Under the pieces are notes generated by a model that saw nothing but the letters and a program-made list of their open reading frames with translations, made no database searches and had not been told where the DNA came from. A stretch of DNA of 64,000 bases, from contig QLIY01000054.1 of NCBI GenBank assembly GCA_003260075.1, positions 232,390 through 296,389 on the forward strand, written 5' to 3'. Position numbers and translations under genes: made by a program. Shown here piece after piece: positions 46,116 through 58,500 of this stretch (position 1 is its first letter; each line of letters opens with the position of its first letter). The DNA comes from Phallusia mammillata (Eukaryota; Chordata; Ascidiacea; Phlebobranchia; Ascidiidae).

Positions 46116-49100
46116 ATGTCCGGAGGTAAGGCCCAAAACATTGCTATTGTATTTTTCCTGCATAAAAAATTAAACATGTTCCATTAGGCTTTAACTGCAC
46201 CTAAAATGAAAAAGTAATGTTCAGTTTTGACATATTATTCTTTTAAATTGACCTAATCAAAAAATTTAATACATTTTAAAGTTCTAACAAACTTTTTGAT
46301 CGCACGAATTCCATTGTCACAACTCACAATAACACCTTTAGTTAAATTCAAGACATGTTTTATGTTATTTGTGAAATAACTTCTTAAACTAATCATTCCC
46401 GAGTCTGAACTTTTATTTAAAACCTTTGAAGTTAAAACGCAATTTGAAATTCTTGATTTCTGTCTGACATGCAAAATATTAAACTACATTGGAATTGGAA
46501 ATTAGAAAAGACAGACACAAACGCAAACCTATAAAGATTTTGAAATACAACTTGTGACAAAACCAACAACTTGTATTTGTTGTTAAGGTATTGATGCGCT
46601 TTCCCTAAAAGAGGAAGATGTGACTAAGATGTTGGGTGCCACTACGCACATTGGTGCATCAAACTGTGATTTCCAGATGGAGCAGTACATCTACAAGCAG
46701 AGACAAGATGGTGTTTTCATCATCAATCTCAAAAAGGTTTGGCACTCGTGCTGACTGCTCGTGTGTTTAAATAGAATGATAAAATTTAATAACTTGCAAC
46801 CCCAGTCTGCAGAGTGTGGCAGTTGCACACACAATTTTTTTGTGAAAAAAGGTTTTCCACACCAATTGTTTTGGGTTGCATGTGAAAAATTGCACTAAAG
46901 GCATTTAGTTGGCTTGCCATGACCTTTTTTGCTTACTTTGCGGCTGTTAAAATTGGTCTTGCATGCAAACTTACGGGTCGTGCTTGCGCGCACTTTGGAA
47001 AATGTTGGTCCTGCACGCCCGAGATCTCATCAGAAACTGTCATGTTCTGCCGACTGGCTTGCACCTAGAATTTATCCAAGAAATCCAACATCACACCAAA
47101 TTCCAATTATACTTACAAAACTCATTAGTGAGTCAAAATAAATCATAACAACCGCATGCTATCTAGCAATAGAAGTAGTTGGAACTATGAACTATCAAGA
47201 ATTTTACAAGAAATCAGGGAGTTAGCAGCCTGAACGGCATTACTGCCTGCTTTGACCACTGATTATGATGGCACCATAGCTTTACAGCAGGAAAAATGCC
47301 ATCGCTAAGCTGTTTTTTCGACTCTTATAGTGCACTGAAAGTGGCATGCTTTAGTTTTGTTAGATGTTTTGGCACATTAGTTGTAAGAAAAAACTACCTA
47401 GCTGAGATCTTCTTTTTGTTTTGAAACTTAAGTTGCCTGTTACCTGCCTCTGTTTTTCTGAACAATAAGATAGATGGTAAGCTGCTTGTGTTTTATGTTG
47501 CTTAATTTTGTCGTTTTTCAGACGTGGGAGAAGCTGCTTTTGGCTGCACGAGCAATCGTGGCCATCGAGAACCCAACTGACATCTGTGTGATTTCGTCGA
47601 GACCTTATGGTCAGAGAGCTATCTTGAAGTTTGCATCAGCTACTGGCGCTGCTCCATTCGCAGGCAGATTTACACCTGGGGGGGGGGGGATTGCACTAAA
47701 GGCATTTAGTTGGCCTGCCATGACCTTTTCTGCTTACTTTGCAGCTGTTAAAATTGGTCTTGCATGCGAACTAAAAATCAGGGAGTTAGCAGCCTGAACG
47801 GCATTACTGCCTACTTTGACCACTGATTATGATGGCACTATAGCTTCACAGCAGGAAAATTGCCATCGCTAAGCTGGTTTTCGACTCTTTCATATTGCAC
47901 TGAAAGTGCCATGCTTTAGTTTTGTTAGATGTTTTGGCACTTTAGTTGTAAGAAAAAAATAACTAGCTGAGATGTTCTTTTTGTTTTGAAACTTAAGTTG
48001 GGGGGGGGGAATCAGATTCAGGTTTGTTTCAGTGATTTTTTGGTTGTTTGAAATAACCCTTGGTCAGTGGTGGGATTCAGCCGGTTCGCACCAGTTCTAT
48101 GGAATCGTCTCACGAAAATTTTATGAGATCAGCGAACCGGTTAGCGTTACTGCTTGCTGTCAATGGACTTTTTGTAACAAAGCAGGCTGAAAAATATGAC
48201 TTTTGTGTTAGAACCGGCTGACAAACTGCCCTTGGTACTGTTTGTTATCGCTGTGCTCTTACAGTCTTCTATGCTTAATACAGTTTTTTATGTGATAAAC
48301 ATTTAAGAGGTTTTGGTCACTCACACGTAAAATCCTGAATACCAACGAAGTGGGGGGGGGGCAATCAGATTCAGGTATGTTTCAGTGATTTTTTTGGTTG
48401 TTTGAAATAACCCTTGGTCAGTGGTGGGATTCGGCCAGTTCGCACCGGTTCTATAGAACCATCTCACGAAAATTTTATGCGATCAGCAAACCAGTTAGCG
48501 TTACCGGTTGCTGTCAATGGACTTTTTGTAACAAAGCAGGCTGAAAAGTATGACTTTTTTGGAAGACAAAACTTTTGTGACTTTTGTGATAGACAAACTG
48601 CCCTTGGTACTGTTAGTTATCGCTATGCTCTTACAGTATCCTGTGCCTAATAAAGTTTTTTATGTGATAAACTGGAATTTTCTGTAAACTGTAGTTTAGC
48701 ATTACTGTTCCACTTGATGTTTAAAATTTCTGTTTTTTTGCAGGCTGCGTTCCGTGAACCACGCTTGTTGATTGTAACCGACCCACGGGCCGATCATCAG
48801 CCAATCACAGAGTCATCTTATGTGAACATACCAGTGATTGCTTTCTGCAATACAGACTCACCACTTCGATATGTCGACATTTCGATTCCGTGCAACAACA
48901 AGTCTAAGCATTCTATCGGTCTTATGTGGTGGCTTTTGGCACGTGAGGTACAATATTGTTTTTTATCACTGCAACTGTTAATGCCTGGCAAAATTGTTTT
49001 TTTTTTACTCAGCTAAATTCTATGTTATGCTACTTTTGTTTTGCTTGTACAAAATATGAAATTGGAAAAAAGTAGCCTGACATATTATTTAAAGTGCTGG

Positions 49101-51328
49101 CTGACCAATAATATTTTTTGTGCCATTTGTAAAGTAACAAAGTACTGGTGTTAATAATTTTATGCTGCAAGACAAAGAAAAGTTATGTTAAAGGGCCCAA
49201 AGGGCCTGTAATAAATTCACAAATAAGTTTTTATATCTTTAGGTGTTGAGGTTGAGAGGAACTATTCCACGCTCACAGCCATGGGAGGTTATGTGTGACT
49301 TGTACTTCTATCGTGATCCAGAAGAAATTGAGAAAGATGAACAGGTCAGTTGTAACTTTTATTAAATACTGCGTTTTTTGTGTGTTTAATTGCCCTTGTT
49401 GTTTTATAACAACTTTGTGTTGTCAATTTTTCGAAACATCTGAAACAATTAAAACATTCTGGAAGAGCTACAAATTTGTTAAACCGTTATGCCTGGCAGC
49501 AACAAATTATTTATTGTGTTAATTATGTTATACAAGAACTATTTTTCCTGTTGCAATAAAGACTTGGGTTGTTTTTTTGTCTTTTTATTATGCCATTAAC
49601 TTTACTTGTTTAGCAGTTTGTCTGAAATTGTGCATGATGTATTCTGTACTGCTGGTAAAGTTTCTTCTCACTATCATTTGTCCCAAGTTAGAAACTTTGG
49701 CACAACCTTTAATCAAGGGGCGCAGGTTGCCCACCTCTGGTCTGAACTCTAAAATATGTTTTCATTATAAGTAAAATTTGTCCAGGGCTTTGGTTTGTAC
49801 AAATTGTAAACAAGGGGGGGGGGGCAAAAACTGGTGAAACAGCAACAAATTTGTGAATACGTTATGCTTGGTATCAACAGTTTATTTATGGTATTAGTTA
49901 CATTAAACAAGAACTATTTTTCCTGTTGCAAAGACTTGGGTTAGTTTTTTTTCAGTCTTTTTAATATGCCAGTAACTTTACTTGTTAAGCAGTTTGTTTG
50001 ATATTGTGTATGATTGTATGCTCTACTAATGTTTAAAAGAGAGCTTTTTATTTTTTTACCCATTGGCAGATTTCAAAGATACTTTTTAGCTTTACTTGAC
50101 TCCTAATCCTATACTCCTGGCATCGTTTTGCTCACTACCATTTATCCCTAGAGCATGTTACATTAATCTCCGGTTAGAAACTTTGGTGTAAATCAGTAGT
50201 TCTTAAACTGAGCGTCGCGACGCCCTGGTGCGTCGTTTCATTTTTCCAAAGGTGTCGCATAATAGTCCTGTTTCATGGCTTTTGTTGTTGTATCAATAAA
50301 CACAACTTTAATAATAAGTTTCCTCCTTAACTTTCATTTTCTGGTGCGTCGCAAGTCCAGAAAACTTTTCCAGAGGCGTCGCAACAAAGGGGGGGGGGCT
50401 TGAGAACCACTGGTCTAAACTCAAAAATATGTTTTCCTCATAAGTAAAATTTGTCCAGGGCTTTGGTTTGTACAAATTGTAAACAAGCTTGAATGTTGTT
50501 TGTAGGCTGCAGTTGAGAAACAACAACAACAAAAGGAGTTGGAGGCTGAAGCTCCACAACCAGACTGGGGTGGTGAAACTGTAAGTTGCACAAATGTTCC
50601 AGTTTTTGGGGGGGGGGATGAACGTTGTTTGTAGGCTGCAGTTGAGAAGCAACAACAACAGAAAGAGTTGGAGGCTGAAGCTCCACAGCCAGACTGGGGT
50701 GGTGAAACTGTAAGTTGCACAAATGTTCCAGTTTTTAGTTGACATCAGTTTTAACCGATGTTGCTCAAACAATCTTAATATTTCTGTGCAAATCTCTAAC
50801 ATTCCCACCTGGTTTTTGTTTGACCCAATCATTACACTGTCAAATAAGAGTACAGTGCACCTTGGTTAATCCGGACCCAACTGGACCCAAAACCATTTCT
50901 AGATTAGGCAGGTTAACCAATGTTGATTAGTTAAAACCTTACCACATTGCAAATCATCTGTTCTCTAAATTTTGTTCAAATTAGGTGAAGATTTTAATTA
51001 ACCAAATCCGGTTTAACTGTGGTTACTGTATCTGGCAGTAGTCAAAAGAGGCTATAGCAAACATAGTAACTGAAAATATCATGATCATAACTGTAAGTTG
51101 CATAACATAGCATCGAAAAGGATGACATATATGGAGCCTTATGTATTTCTTATGTAATTATGTTTGCAGATGCAGCAAGATTGGGCCGAGACAGCTTTAC
51201 AGCCAGCTATTGGTGAACTGGGTACTGCTCCAATCAATCCCCTTCCTGGAGCAGGTCACATTCCAGCTACTGATGATTGGGCAACAACTGCTCCACCCCC
51301 AACACAGGTTGACAGCACCAAGTGGTAG
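46116..51328 (+). CDS. RPSA: 40S ribosomal protein SA (uS2, laminin-receptor homologue)
   Basis: Structural protein of the small ribosomal subunit, needed for 40S maturation. Coding exons: 46116-46125 (MSG), 46588-46736, 47522 to about 47679, its tail at 48010-48021, 48744-48947, 49243-49344, 50506-50580, 51170-51328. Diagnostic stretches are [103 protein letters not shown] and the acidic, tryptophan-containing C-terminus ([10 protein letters not shown]). The expected length of about 292 aa agrees with 295 in human. The third exon is split by a ten-G spacer: about three codons between FTPG and NQIQ are missing and replaced by a second copy of the preceding intron. Another spacer duplicates the 75-base sixth exon. 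These look like assembly faults in an intact gene. Only one copy of exon 6 should be counted. Confidence 0.95.
47678..48374 (+). other. Assembly break inside RPSA exon 3
   Basis: The exon reads through AGRFTPG and then meets 12 Gs (two native plus ten). Sequence after the run repeats the previous intron (compare 46895 with 47690), and after the next ten-G run (48000-48009) the exon resumes with the codons for NQIQ and a GTTTGT donor. A third spacer (48352-48361) is followed by a second copy of NQIQ with a GTATGT donor. Two alleles of this region are interleaved. Confidence 0.8.
48065..48650. mobile_element. GTGGTGGGATTC-family element, two allelic copies
   Basis: CAGTGGTGGGATTCAGCCGG at 48065 and CAGTGGTGGGATTCGGCCAG at about 48419 each continue through GAACCGTCTCACGAAAATTT-like sequence to a GACAAACTGCCCTTGG-type flank. 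Because a ten-G spacer lies between them and the RPSA intron flanks are also duplicated, the pair is probably one insertion seen on two haplotypes. Confidence 0.5.
50194..50412. mobile_element. hAT-type miniature element in an RPSA intron
   Basis: The ends CAGTAGTTCTTAAACTG and TTGAGAACCACTG are inverted. The flanking octamers GTGTAAAT and GTCTAAAC match at six of eight positions. Inside are repeated GCGTCGCGACGCC and GGTGCGTCG blocks, and a ten-G spacer lies near the right end at 50389. Confidence 0.58.
50635..50709 (+). pseudogene. RPSA: Second copy of RPSA exon 6 (allelic duplicate)
   Basis: This copy has the same length, the same acceptor (TTTGTAG) and donor (GTAAGT) and the same translation ([16 protein letters not shown], then PQPDWGGET) as 50506-50580. 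It differs only at silent positions. A ten-G spacer at 50608 lies between them. It is most likely the other haplotype, not a repeated exon. Confidence 0.75.
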
Positions 51329-51372
51329 TTTCCATAAGGATCCTCTACACACTGCTGCTGCAATGGCATGCC

Positions 51373-51378
51373 AATAAA
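51373..51378 (+). terminator. RPSA polyadenylation signal
   Basis: AATAAA lies 45 bases after the RPSA stop codon and is followed within 30 bases by a GT/T-rich stretch (GTGTCGAGTTTTTTTTG). This is standard spacing for cleavage and polyadenylation and would give a short 3' untranslated region. Confidence 0.65.
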
Positions 51379-51409
51379 AAGTCAATGAATTCATATTGTG
51401 TCGAGTTTT

Positions 51410-52643
51410 TTTTGTGGATCCACTTAGATGAGTGTGTAAAGGAAAGGGGTACTTCGCCAAGAACCACCATGTCTGTAAGGTTATGAGTGACTCTCTGTCT
51501 GGGGCCACTTTCAGATCAAGAAACTTGACCGCCGTTGCTCCAACCTGCTGAAGTCTGACAGGTTGGATTAAATAGGTCCCCAACTATATGAGATGACAAA
51601 AATTTTTTAAAGAATGAATTCACAGACTGTGACCGTGACGCTTTCATGCGTTTACCTGCCTAAAGAGAATAAAATGAAACAAGCATGCAGTTTTGGATTA
51701 AGTGTTACTGATTGGGGTTTTCATTGCGGAAAAATGTGAATTCTATTTTTTATTTGTTTACAAAACGAAGAATTTGCTAATAAGAGTTTTTGGTCCCAAA
51801 CAGGTTTAAAAAGTACGAAAAATAAAATTGTTTATTTTGCGATATACATATTTTGTTGTTGTACCTAAAACGTCATAAGCAGCTGGAGAAAGTTTTTGCG
51901 AAACGTGATAGTGATACAGAAGAGGAAAATGACATATTGTGACATTTCCGAAGAAAGTTCTTTTGTTTATTCAGTAAAATAACATCTGTTGCGAAGGTTT
52001 GTAGACATACTTTCATATTTTTTAAGCTCTGTTTGATAAAATAAGGAACCTGATGCGTTAAAGCGTTGAAATGTAAAATGCAAAATGCAAATGTAAAAAC
52101 TTAAAAGTGGTTTCTGCATTTTAGTAAAACCTACGTTTGTGTTTTAGCTTTTTATTGGAATGGCAGAAATGTCGAAAAAAAGACAAATGGTTCAAAGTTT
52201 GTTGAGCGAAATCTACAACAGGTGATTTATATCATTGGAATTCAAAGAAACTGTTTAAAGAAAGTTTTTATTGTTATTTTCACCTGCAGTATTAGAATTC
52301 TAATGGTAGACACATAAAAATCTGTTGGTATTAATTGCTAAGAATGTAAAGTATTTTCTAAGCAACGAAATCTGCTGATAATAATAATTAAATAGATGGT
52401 GCTCGTCGATGTTGAAGGGTCAGATACTGTTCAGTTCAAATACTCTCAGTTGGTATTAATTATGGGTCCCCTTCCCTGAAGGGGACACATATTGTTTTTG
52501 TCTATATTTTTTTTTTCTTTTTTTCTTTTTTTCTTTCTAACGCAGATTTGTTCCCACGTTTTGGTCAAGAAAGAATGGTTCAAACTTTTTCAAATTTACA
52601 CACATTACAGATATTGGTCTAAAGATGGTCCATGTGAATTTTG
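51410..52643. other. Intergenic region after RPSA, no gene identified
   Basis: AT-rich sequence without a recognisable exon. Just before the gap, a T-rich tract ending in TTCTAACGCAG at about 52545 could be a splice acceptor followed by an open frame (ICSHVLVKKEWFKLFQ) that runs into the gap. It matches nothing I recognise and could be an early exon of the next gene or chance. Confidence 0.3.
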
Positions 52644-53145
52644 NNNNNNNNNNNNNNNNNNNNNNNNNNNNNNNNNNNNNNNNNNNNNNNNNNNNNNNNN
52701 NNNNNNNNNNNNNNNNNNNNNNNNNNNNNNNNNNNNNNNNNNNNNNNNNNNNNNNNNNNNNNNNNNNNNNNNNNNNNNNNNNNNNNNNNNNNNNNNNNNN
52801 NNNNNNNNNNNNNNNNNNNNNNNNNNNNNNNNNNNNNNNNNNNNNNNNNNNNNNNNNNNNNNNNNNNNNNNNNNNNNNNNNNNNNNNNNNNNNNNNNNNN
52901 NNNNNNNNNNNNNNNNNNNNNNNNNNNNNNNNNNNNNNNNNNNNNNNNNNNNNNNNNNNNNNNNNNNNNNNNNNNNNNNNNNNNNNNNNNNNNNNNNNNN
53001 NNNNNNNNNNNNNNNNNNNNNNNNNNNNNNNNNNNNNNNNNNNNNNNNNNNNNNNNNNNNNNNNNNNNNNNNNNNNNNNNNNNNNNNNNNNNNNNNNNNN
53101 NNNNNNNNNNNNNNNNNNNNNNNNNNNNNNNNNNNNNNNNNNNNN
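52644..53145. other. Assembly gap of 502 N
   Basis: All bases are N. The TBC1D30-like gene begins immediately downstream without its start codon, so its first exon or exons may be in this gap or before it. Confidence 0.99.
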
Positions 53146-53304
53146 CCCATTAGTTTTTGTTTACAAAAACAATCATATGTGTAGATCAAATGATGTGTAT
53201 AGTAAATTGGTAAATATCGTATAGAATATATAAAATGGAAGTATATCAGAAAGCCACTCTTCTAGTTGCGTTGCATTTTGTTTTGACTCTATTTTTTAAC
53301 CCAG

Positions 53305-55500
53305 GTACCAGTTTCAGAAGCAATTTGATAGCTCAACAGAGGCTTCTTGTTTATCCGATGGAATTCATGGCCAGGCATATCATAGTGGGTTGGATGAAGC
53401 CGATCCACAGAAAAACAAAAAACTTCAACATTCCTTTTTGCAGTCTGCAGGTTTGTTTTTGTGAGTAGTGATGGGACGATACCAGATTTTGAAGCGAGTA
53501 CCACGCGTATTTACATTAGATTACCGAGTACTTAAATATAGTGTTGTACTTAGTTGTATATCACTAACTAATTAATGTGTCATGGTCGGGGTACATGTGC
53601 GCACACACACATGCAGAAGCTCGTAGAAAAATGTGATTTCCACACGATAGCGAAAAATGTAATAAATTGAAACTCATTTTTCATATCACTATTTTGGAGT
53701 ATTACTTTTGACAAGAAATTAAAAATCATTTTTTATTATTTGTAGAAATGGATGAACTTCAGTCACTCAAAAATATCCTTGATGAAAGAATATCTGTCAT
53801 GTCAACAAAACTGGTTCGGCAATTAAAACAAAGAAACCGTCTACGAGATAAACACAAAAGATATTGTGACACGATAACAGCAGTGCTACAAGCTGTATCT
53901 CCTAAGCGAAGTAAGTACAGAACTAACTTTGTGTTAATTCCTTGAGCGATAGTGTACATCATGGGCTGTGCATTATGGGGTGTCTATAATTACCACTTGA
54001 CCGCTATGACCAGAGTGGCAAACCTGTAAATACCGCATGACTGCTGTGCCCAACCTGTATAGGTGAAGGAGACCAGAAGTGTTATTTCCACAACCAACCC
54101 TCACCCCAACCCAATAGCTCTAACCACCAACTCTTGTGTTAAAAAATAGTCACAGTGATCACGCAGTATTTACAGATTGACTACAGCATTAAATTTAGAA
54201 AGTGTGTACAGGCTGGCCACAGCGGTCAAGTGGTATTTACATACACCCCATTATAGCCCTTGTTTTGTTTTATAAAACACCTTACAAACATATCTTCTGT
54301 TGAACAGAAATTGATGCAAAGCTTCGATTCAACATGGAGCCTCATCCAGGAGATGACGGGTTTAAACAGGTAATTAGTTACCACCCTGATTGTGTACAAG
54401 GAACTTTTTGTCAACCTACTTTCCGCAATATTTCTGGTTGCCTCACTGACATATTTTAAATTAGTTATAATTTTGATCCTAGGCAGTTTTTTTTCCTTAA
54501 ACCCTCCTTTTCAACCCTTTAAAAAAATATTTGAAAAGCGAGTGCTCACTTTTTTTAATGGCAATCATAATTTCAGTGGTGTGACGCCCTGCGTGCTATC
54601 ATTCGATTACCAAATGGTCTGCCATCTTGTTGGAGAAAGAGAGTTTGGTTGTGTTTGGCTGAAGGATATTTGAACAGGAAACATCCCGATTGGAAAGAAT
54701 CGTTACAGCATGTTTTCAGCGATCAAGTTTGTCCTTCTGATGAAAGTTTGGGAAATCAAATAGTAAAGGTATGCAAAGCAAAGTTTCCTTCCAAAATTCT
54801 GTTTCTGCAGATCTTTAATTATTTCCCTATTAAACAAGTGACAAATCAGTAACAGTTTTATAATGTTCTGAGCATTTTCCAAAATTGTGGCTTCCCAAAT
54901 CAAAGTTTCATGCTTTACTTGTGTTTTGGCTGTTTTAGGACTTACATCGCACAGGCTATGCGAGCATTTCACCTGGAAGTAAACACGAAGATCGGTTGCT
55001 TCTTAAAAGGGTGTTGTTGGCTTATGCACGCTGGAATCAAGGGGTGGGATATTGTCAAGGGTTCAATGTCTTGGCTGCTTTACTCCTACAAGTCACTTCA
55101 AGTGATGATGAAGCGGCATTTAAGGTTTGTACCTAGAGCTCAAACCGCTTGTCATATAAGTTCTGGCTCGGTTCAGGTTAACTATATATTTGTGATTTTT
55201 AAAGTTTTTTTTTCTTGTTCAGACCAATTACCTGAACTGCAGTTTAAAACCAGTTAAATCACCTTTTTGGCATTAATTTTGCCCCATATCAACAAAATCC
55301 TATATTTTTGACGGTGCACTACACAACATTTTACAATCTGTCATTTTTTTAATTTTTAATATGCCCTTTAGCTGTTATCTCTTAGATTCTTCAGTACATT
55401 GTTCCGAAATCAATAATGATTGTGGTGGTAGTCAATAACATAATATAGGCGGCATTTTTATTGGATTGGCTCTGGTTTAGGCTGACTGCCTACCACAATA

Positions 55501-55543
<43 letters not shown>

Positions 55544-58500
55544 GGCGTAACCTCAGTTCAATTTTTTAGATAAAATTTAATTTTTAGTTTGGTCTTATGT
55601 TTAATAATTTTTACCTCTCAACCTGATGTAGGAGTTTGGGATTACTTCCAGTTTGACTTCCTGGTTTGTACAAATGTGGAATTAGGCCTGGTTTTACTCA
55701 GCCTGTTGTGATGCCTAAATAAATAAACTGAATTCAAGCCTAACTGTTACTACACATAACCAATGTATAATCTGACTTTAACATGCACATTGTTTGGCAG
55801 ATAATGGTGTATTTGATCGATGGTGTTTTGCCCGAGAACTACTTCGCCAACAACCTGCAAGCGTTATCTGTCGACATGGCTGTGTTTCGAGATATTCTTA
55901 AATACAGACTTCCTCAACTTTCAAGACATCTCGATGTTTTGCAGAAAGAAGCCAACGAAAACCCTAAAGGTTTGTTACATGGGCCAATATCACATTGAAT
56001 CATATTAAAAACTAAATGTGTCATAGTACATCAGGCCCACTGAAAGCATTATACCATATCAAGCTAGTCCAACCATTCGTATTTGGCCAGGCACAGGCCA
56101 GAAAAAATTTTTTGGAATGCTTGGGAGACCGGTTTGAATCAGTATAACGCGTTCAGTGGGCCTGACATACTATGATTAATCCATGAGTTTTGTGTGATTG
56201 CTGGTCTGCATTGATGAACCCGGTATGAATGTGTTCATCTAACCAGGGGTCGGCAACCCCTGGCATGCATGCCAACCTTTGGCAGGAAGTACGAGTTTAA
56301 CCTGTTACACTGCTTGTTTATAGTTTTTTATCATGTCTTTGTCTTAAAATCAAGCCTTACATGAACAAAACACTCTGCTTTCTTCTTACTATTACGATCA
56401 CCTGGCACAAACCAGTTTAAAAGGTTGCTGACCTCTGATCTAAACTAAATATATTAACAATTTTAGTGGTGAAATGGTATTACATTGTGCTTTATTGTGT
56501 GATTTGCAGGGTCCAGCTATGAACCTCCGTTAACCAATGTGTTCACCATGCAATGGTTTTTGACGTTATTTGCAACATGTTTACCGTCCGACATTGTACT
56601 GAGGATATGGGACAGTGTGATGTTAGATGGAAATGAGTTTCTACTAAGAGTTGCCCTTGCAGTTTGGGCAAAGCTGGGAGAGTAAGTCAAAATTTATTTC
56701 AACTTTCAGTCTGCCACTTGCAAACTGGTTTGAGTTTCTCAATGTTTGGTAATACAATTGTCACTGTCTAATGCAATAGGTCGTTTGCACTTATCTGTGT
56801 GTGTGGATTACAATTTTTAATGAGATGTTTGTAATGCATTACTGCCCATTATGTTGTTCTTATATAAGCCTGTATAGAACATCATTGTGTTTGTTCTATT
56901 GCTGCCAGGCATAAAATTAAATTTAAAGAGTTCTTCTAGCAATTGTATTTCTTTCTGGCGTTTTGATGTTCTATACAGGTTGCCTTCATCAGGGTAAATA
57001 ACACTGAATTGGCATACTACAGTGGACGATAAATCCCTTTAAAGTGTTCTTAGTGTGTTTGTTAAACATTTTGCTAATGAAAATCTGTTTTCACAAATAT
57101 GAGTACATAACATTTTTGGCACTTCAGGCCTGATTTTTTTATTTTTTTGGTTACAAAAAGGGCATTGCATATTCCAGATGGATTATTTCTTAACAGAAAA
57201 TGTATTGCAGAAAAATTGGGGAAACACAGTCTGCTGATGAATTTTACTGCGTCATGTCCGAGATGATGCAGAAAGCTTTGCATGGCAAATTGGTGCAAAC
57301 TGATGAGTTAATTCGTATGTCGTACAAGATCGCAGCATTTCCATTTCCCCACCTTGTCCAGTTAAGGGAGAAATACACATACAACATTACACCGTTTGCT
57401 GCAGAAAACGAAGAAGCTAAGGCTTCCAGGTAAAACTTGTGGCCTATTATTGGTAATGTTGCAGGGTTCCCGGGTATGGAAAACCTGGAAATGTTATGGA
57501 ATTTAAATTTGTATTTTTAAGGCCTGGAAAAGTTTTGAAAAAAGCCAACTTGTGCAAAAGTTCTTAAAAAAGTATGAAATTTGGCGCCTGTTTTACCCTG
57601 AAAATGCCAGATAGAGATAGGAATTTCAAATTACGTAACGTATGTATATTCCTTGCAAGTATGGTAAATTGGCTACATATACCAAAGCCTCTTTTCTATT
57701 TTAACTATGGGAATTACTCGTTTTTTTTTTAAAAAGGTTATGTAAAGTTTGTTTTTTTCTTGAAAAGTTTTGGAAACGTCATGACATTTATAACGAAAAT
57801 TGCGCAGGAACCCATAATGGCAAAACAGAGAAAAATGAGACAATATGTTACAAATATACTTTAAGAGTAACAACATTTTAAATAATGGAATTCCAACTGA
57901 TTGGGTATTATGATCTGCTGCTACTTTTGGTTTAATGCTCGGTGTTCGACCAAGCAGAACATTTGCAGTTTCGGCCCACCCCTATTAATTACACTGGACA
58001 ACAGAATTCTATGTGGTTAAGTGTTAAAGGTACATCAGTCAGAATCAGTTAAAACATTAGGAAACCAGATTTTTTTGTTGGAAATTGTTATCAAATAGGA
58101 TGTAGAATACAAAAATTAGCATCGTATAGGAAAGCCAGCTTTTTATTTTAGTCTGATATTTTCACAATGACATTGTGTTTCAGTGAACGGCAAGTTGAAA
58201 CTGAAGGTGAAAATCAGGATTTAGAGGAATATGACCCCCCATTCTTCTGTTTCACTGGTCTAGTTTCAACTGTTCCTCCTCCCACAATGCACCAAAAGAA
58301 AGGTACAAAGTCGTATCAGTTTGTTCTTGAAAAGTAAAAACATGTGTTTTTAACTGCAATGAAAAGCACTGAAACTTTTGAAGTAGTAAGGATTGTGTAG
58401 TATGGTTTTTCTGTGTTCAGTGTTTCAAAAATTAAAATGTGTTATTTGCCCTAAATATAATGAGAAACTTTGAACAAAAAGAACATAAAGTATATATATA

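Noticed and set aside
46737-47521. Possible intronic snoRNA in RPSA (intron hosts are common in ribosomal protein genes)
   Set aside because: I could not find paired C/D boxes with a terminal stem, nor an H/ACA pair of hairpins with correctly placed boxes.
50308-50832. 174-codon minus-strand frame in the RPSA intron/exon 6 region
   Set aside because: Its length comes from the duplicated RPSA exon read on the opposite strand; the plus-strand exon explains the sequence.
52492-53184. Long open frames spanning the N gap
   Set aside because: They consist almost entirely of unknown residues.
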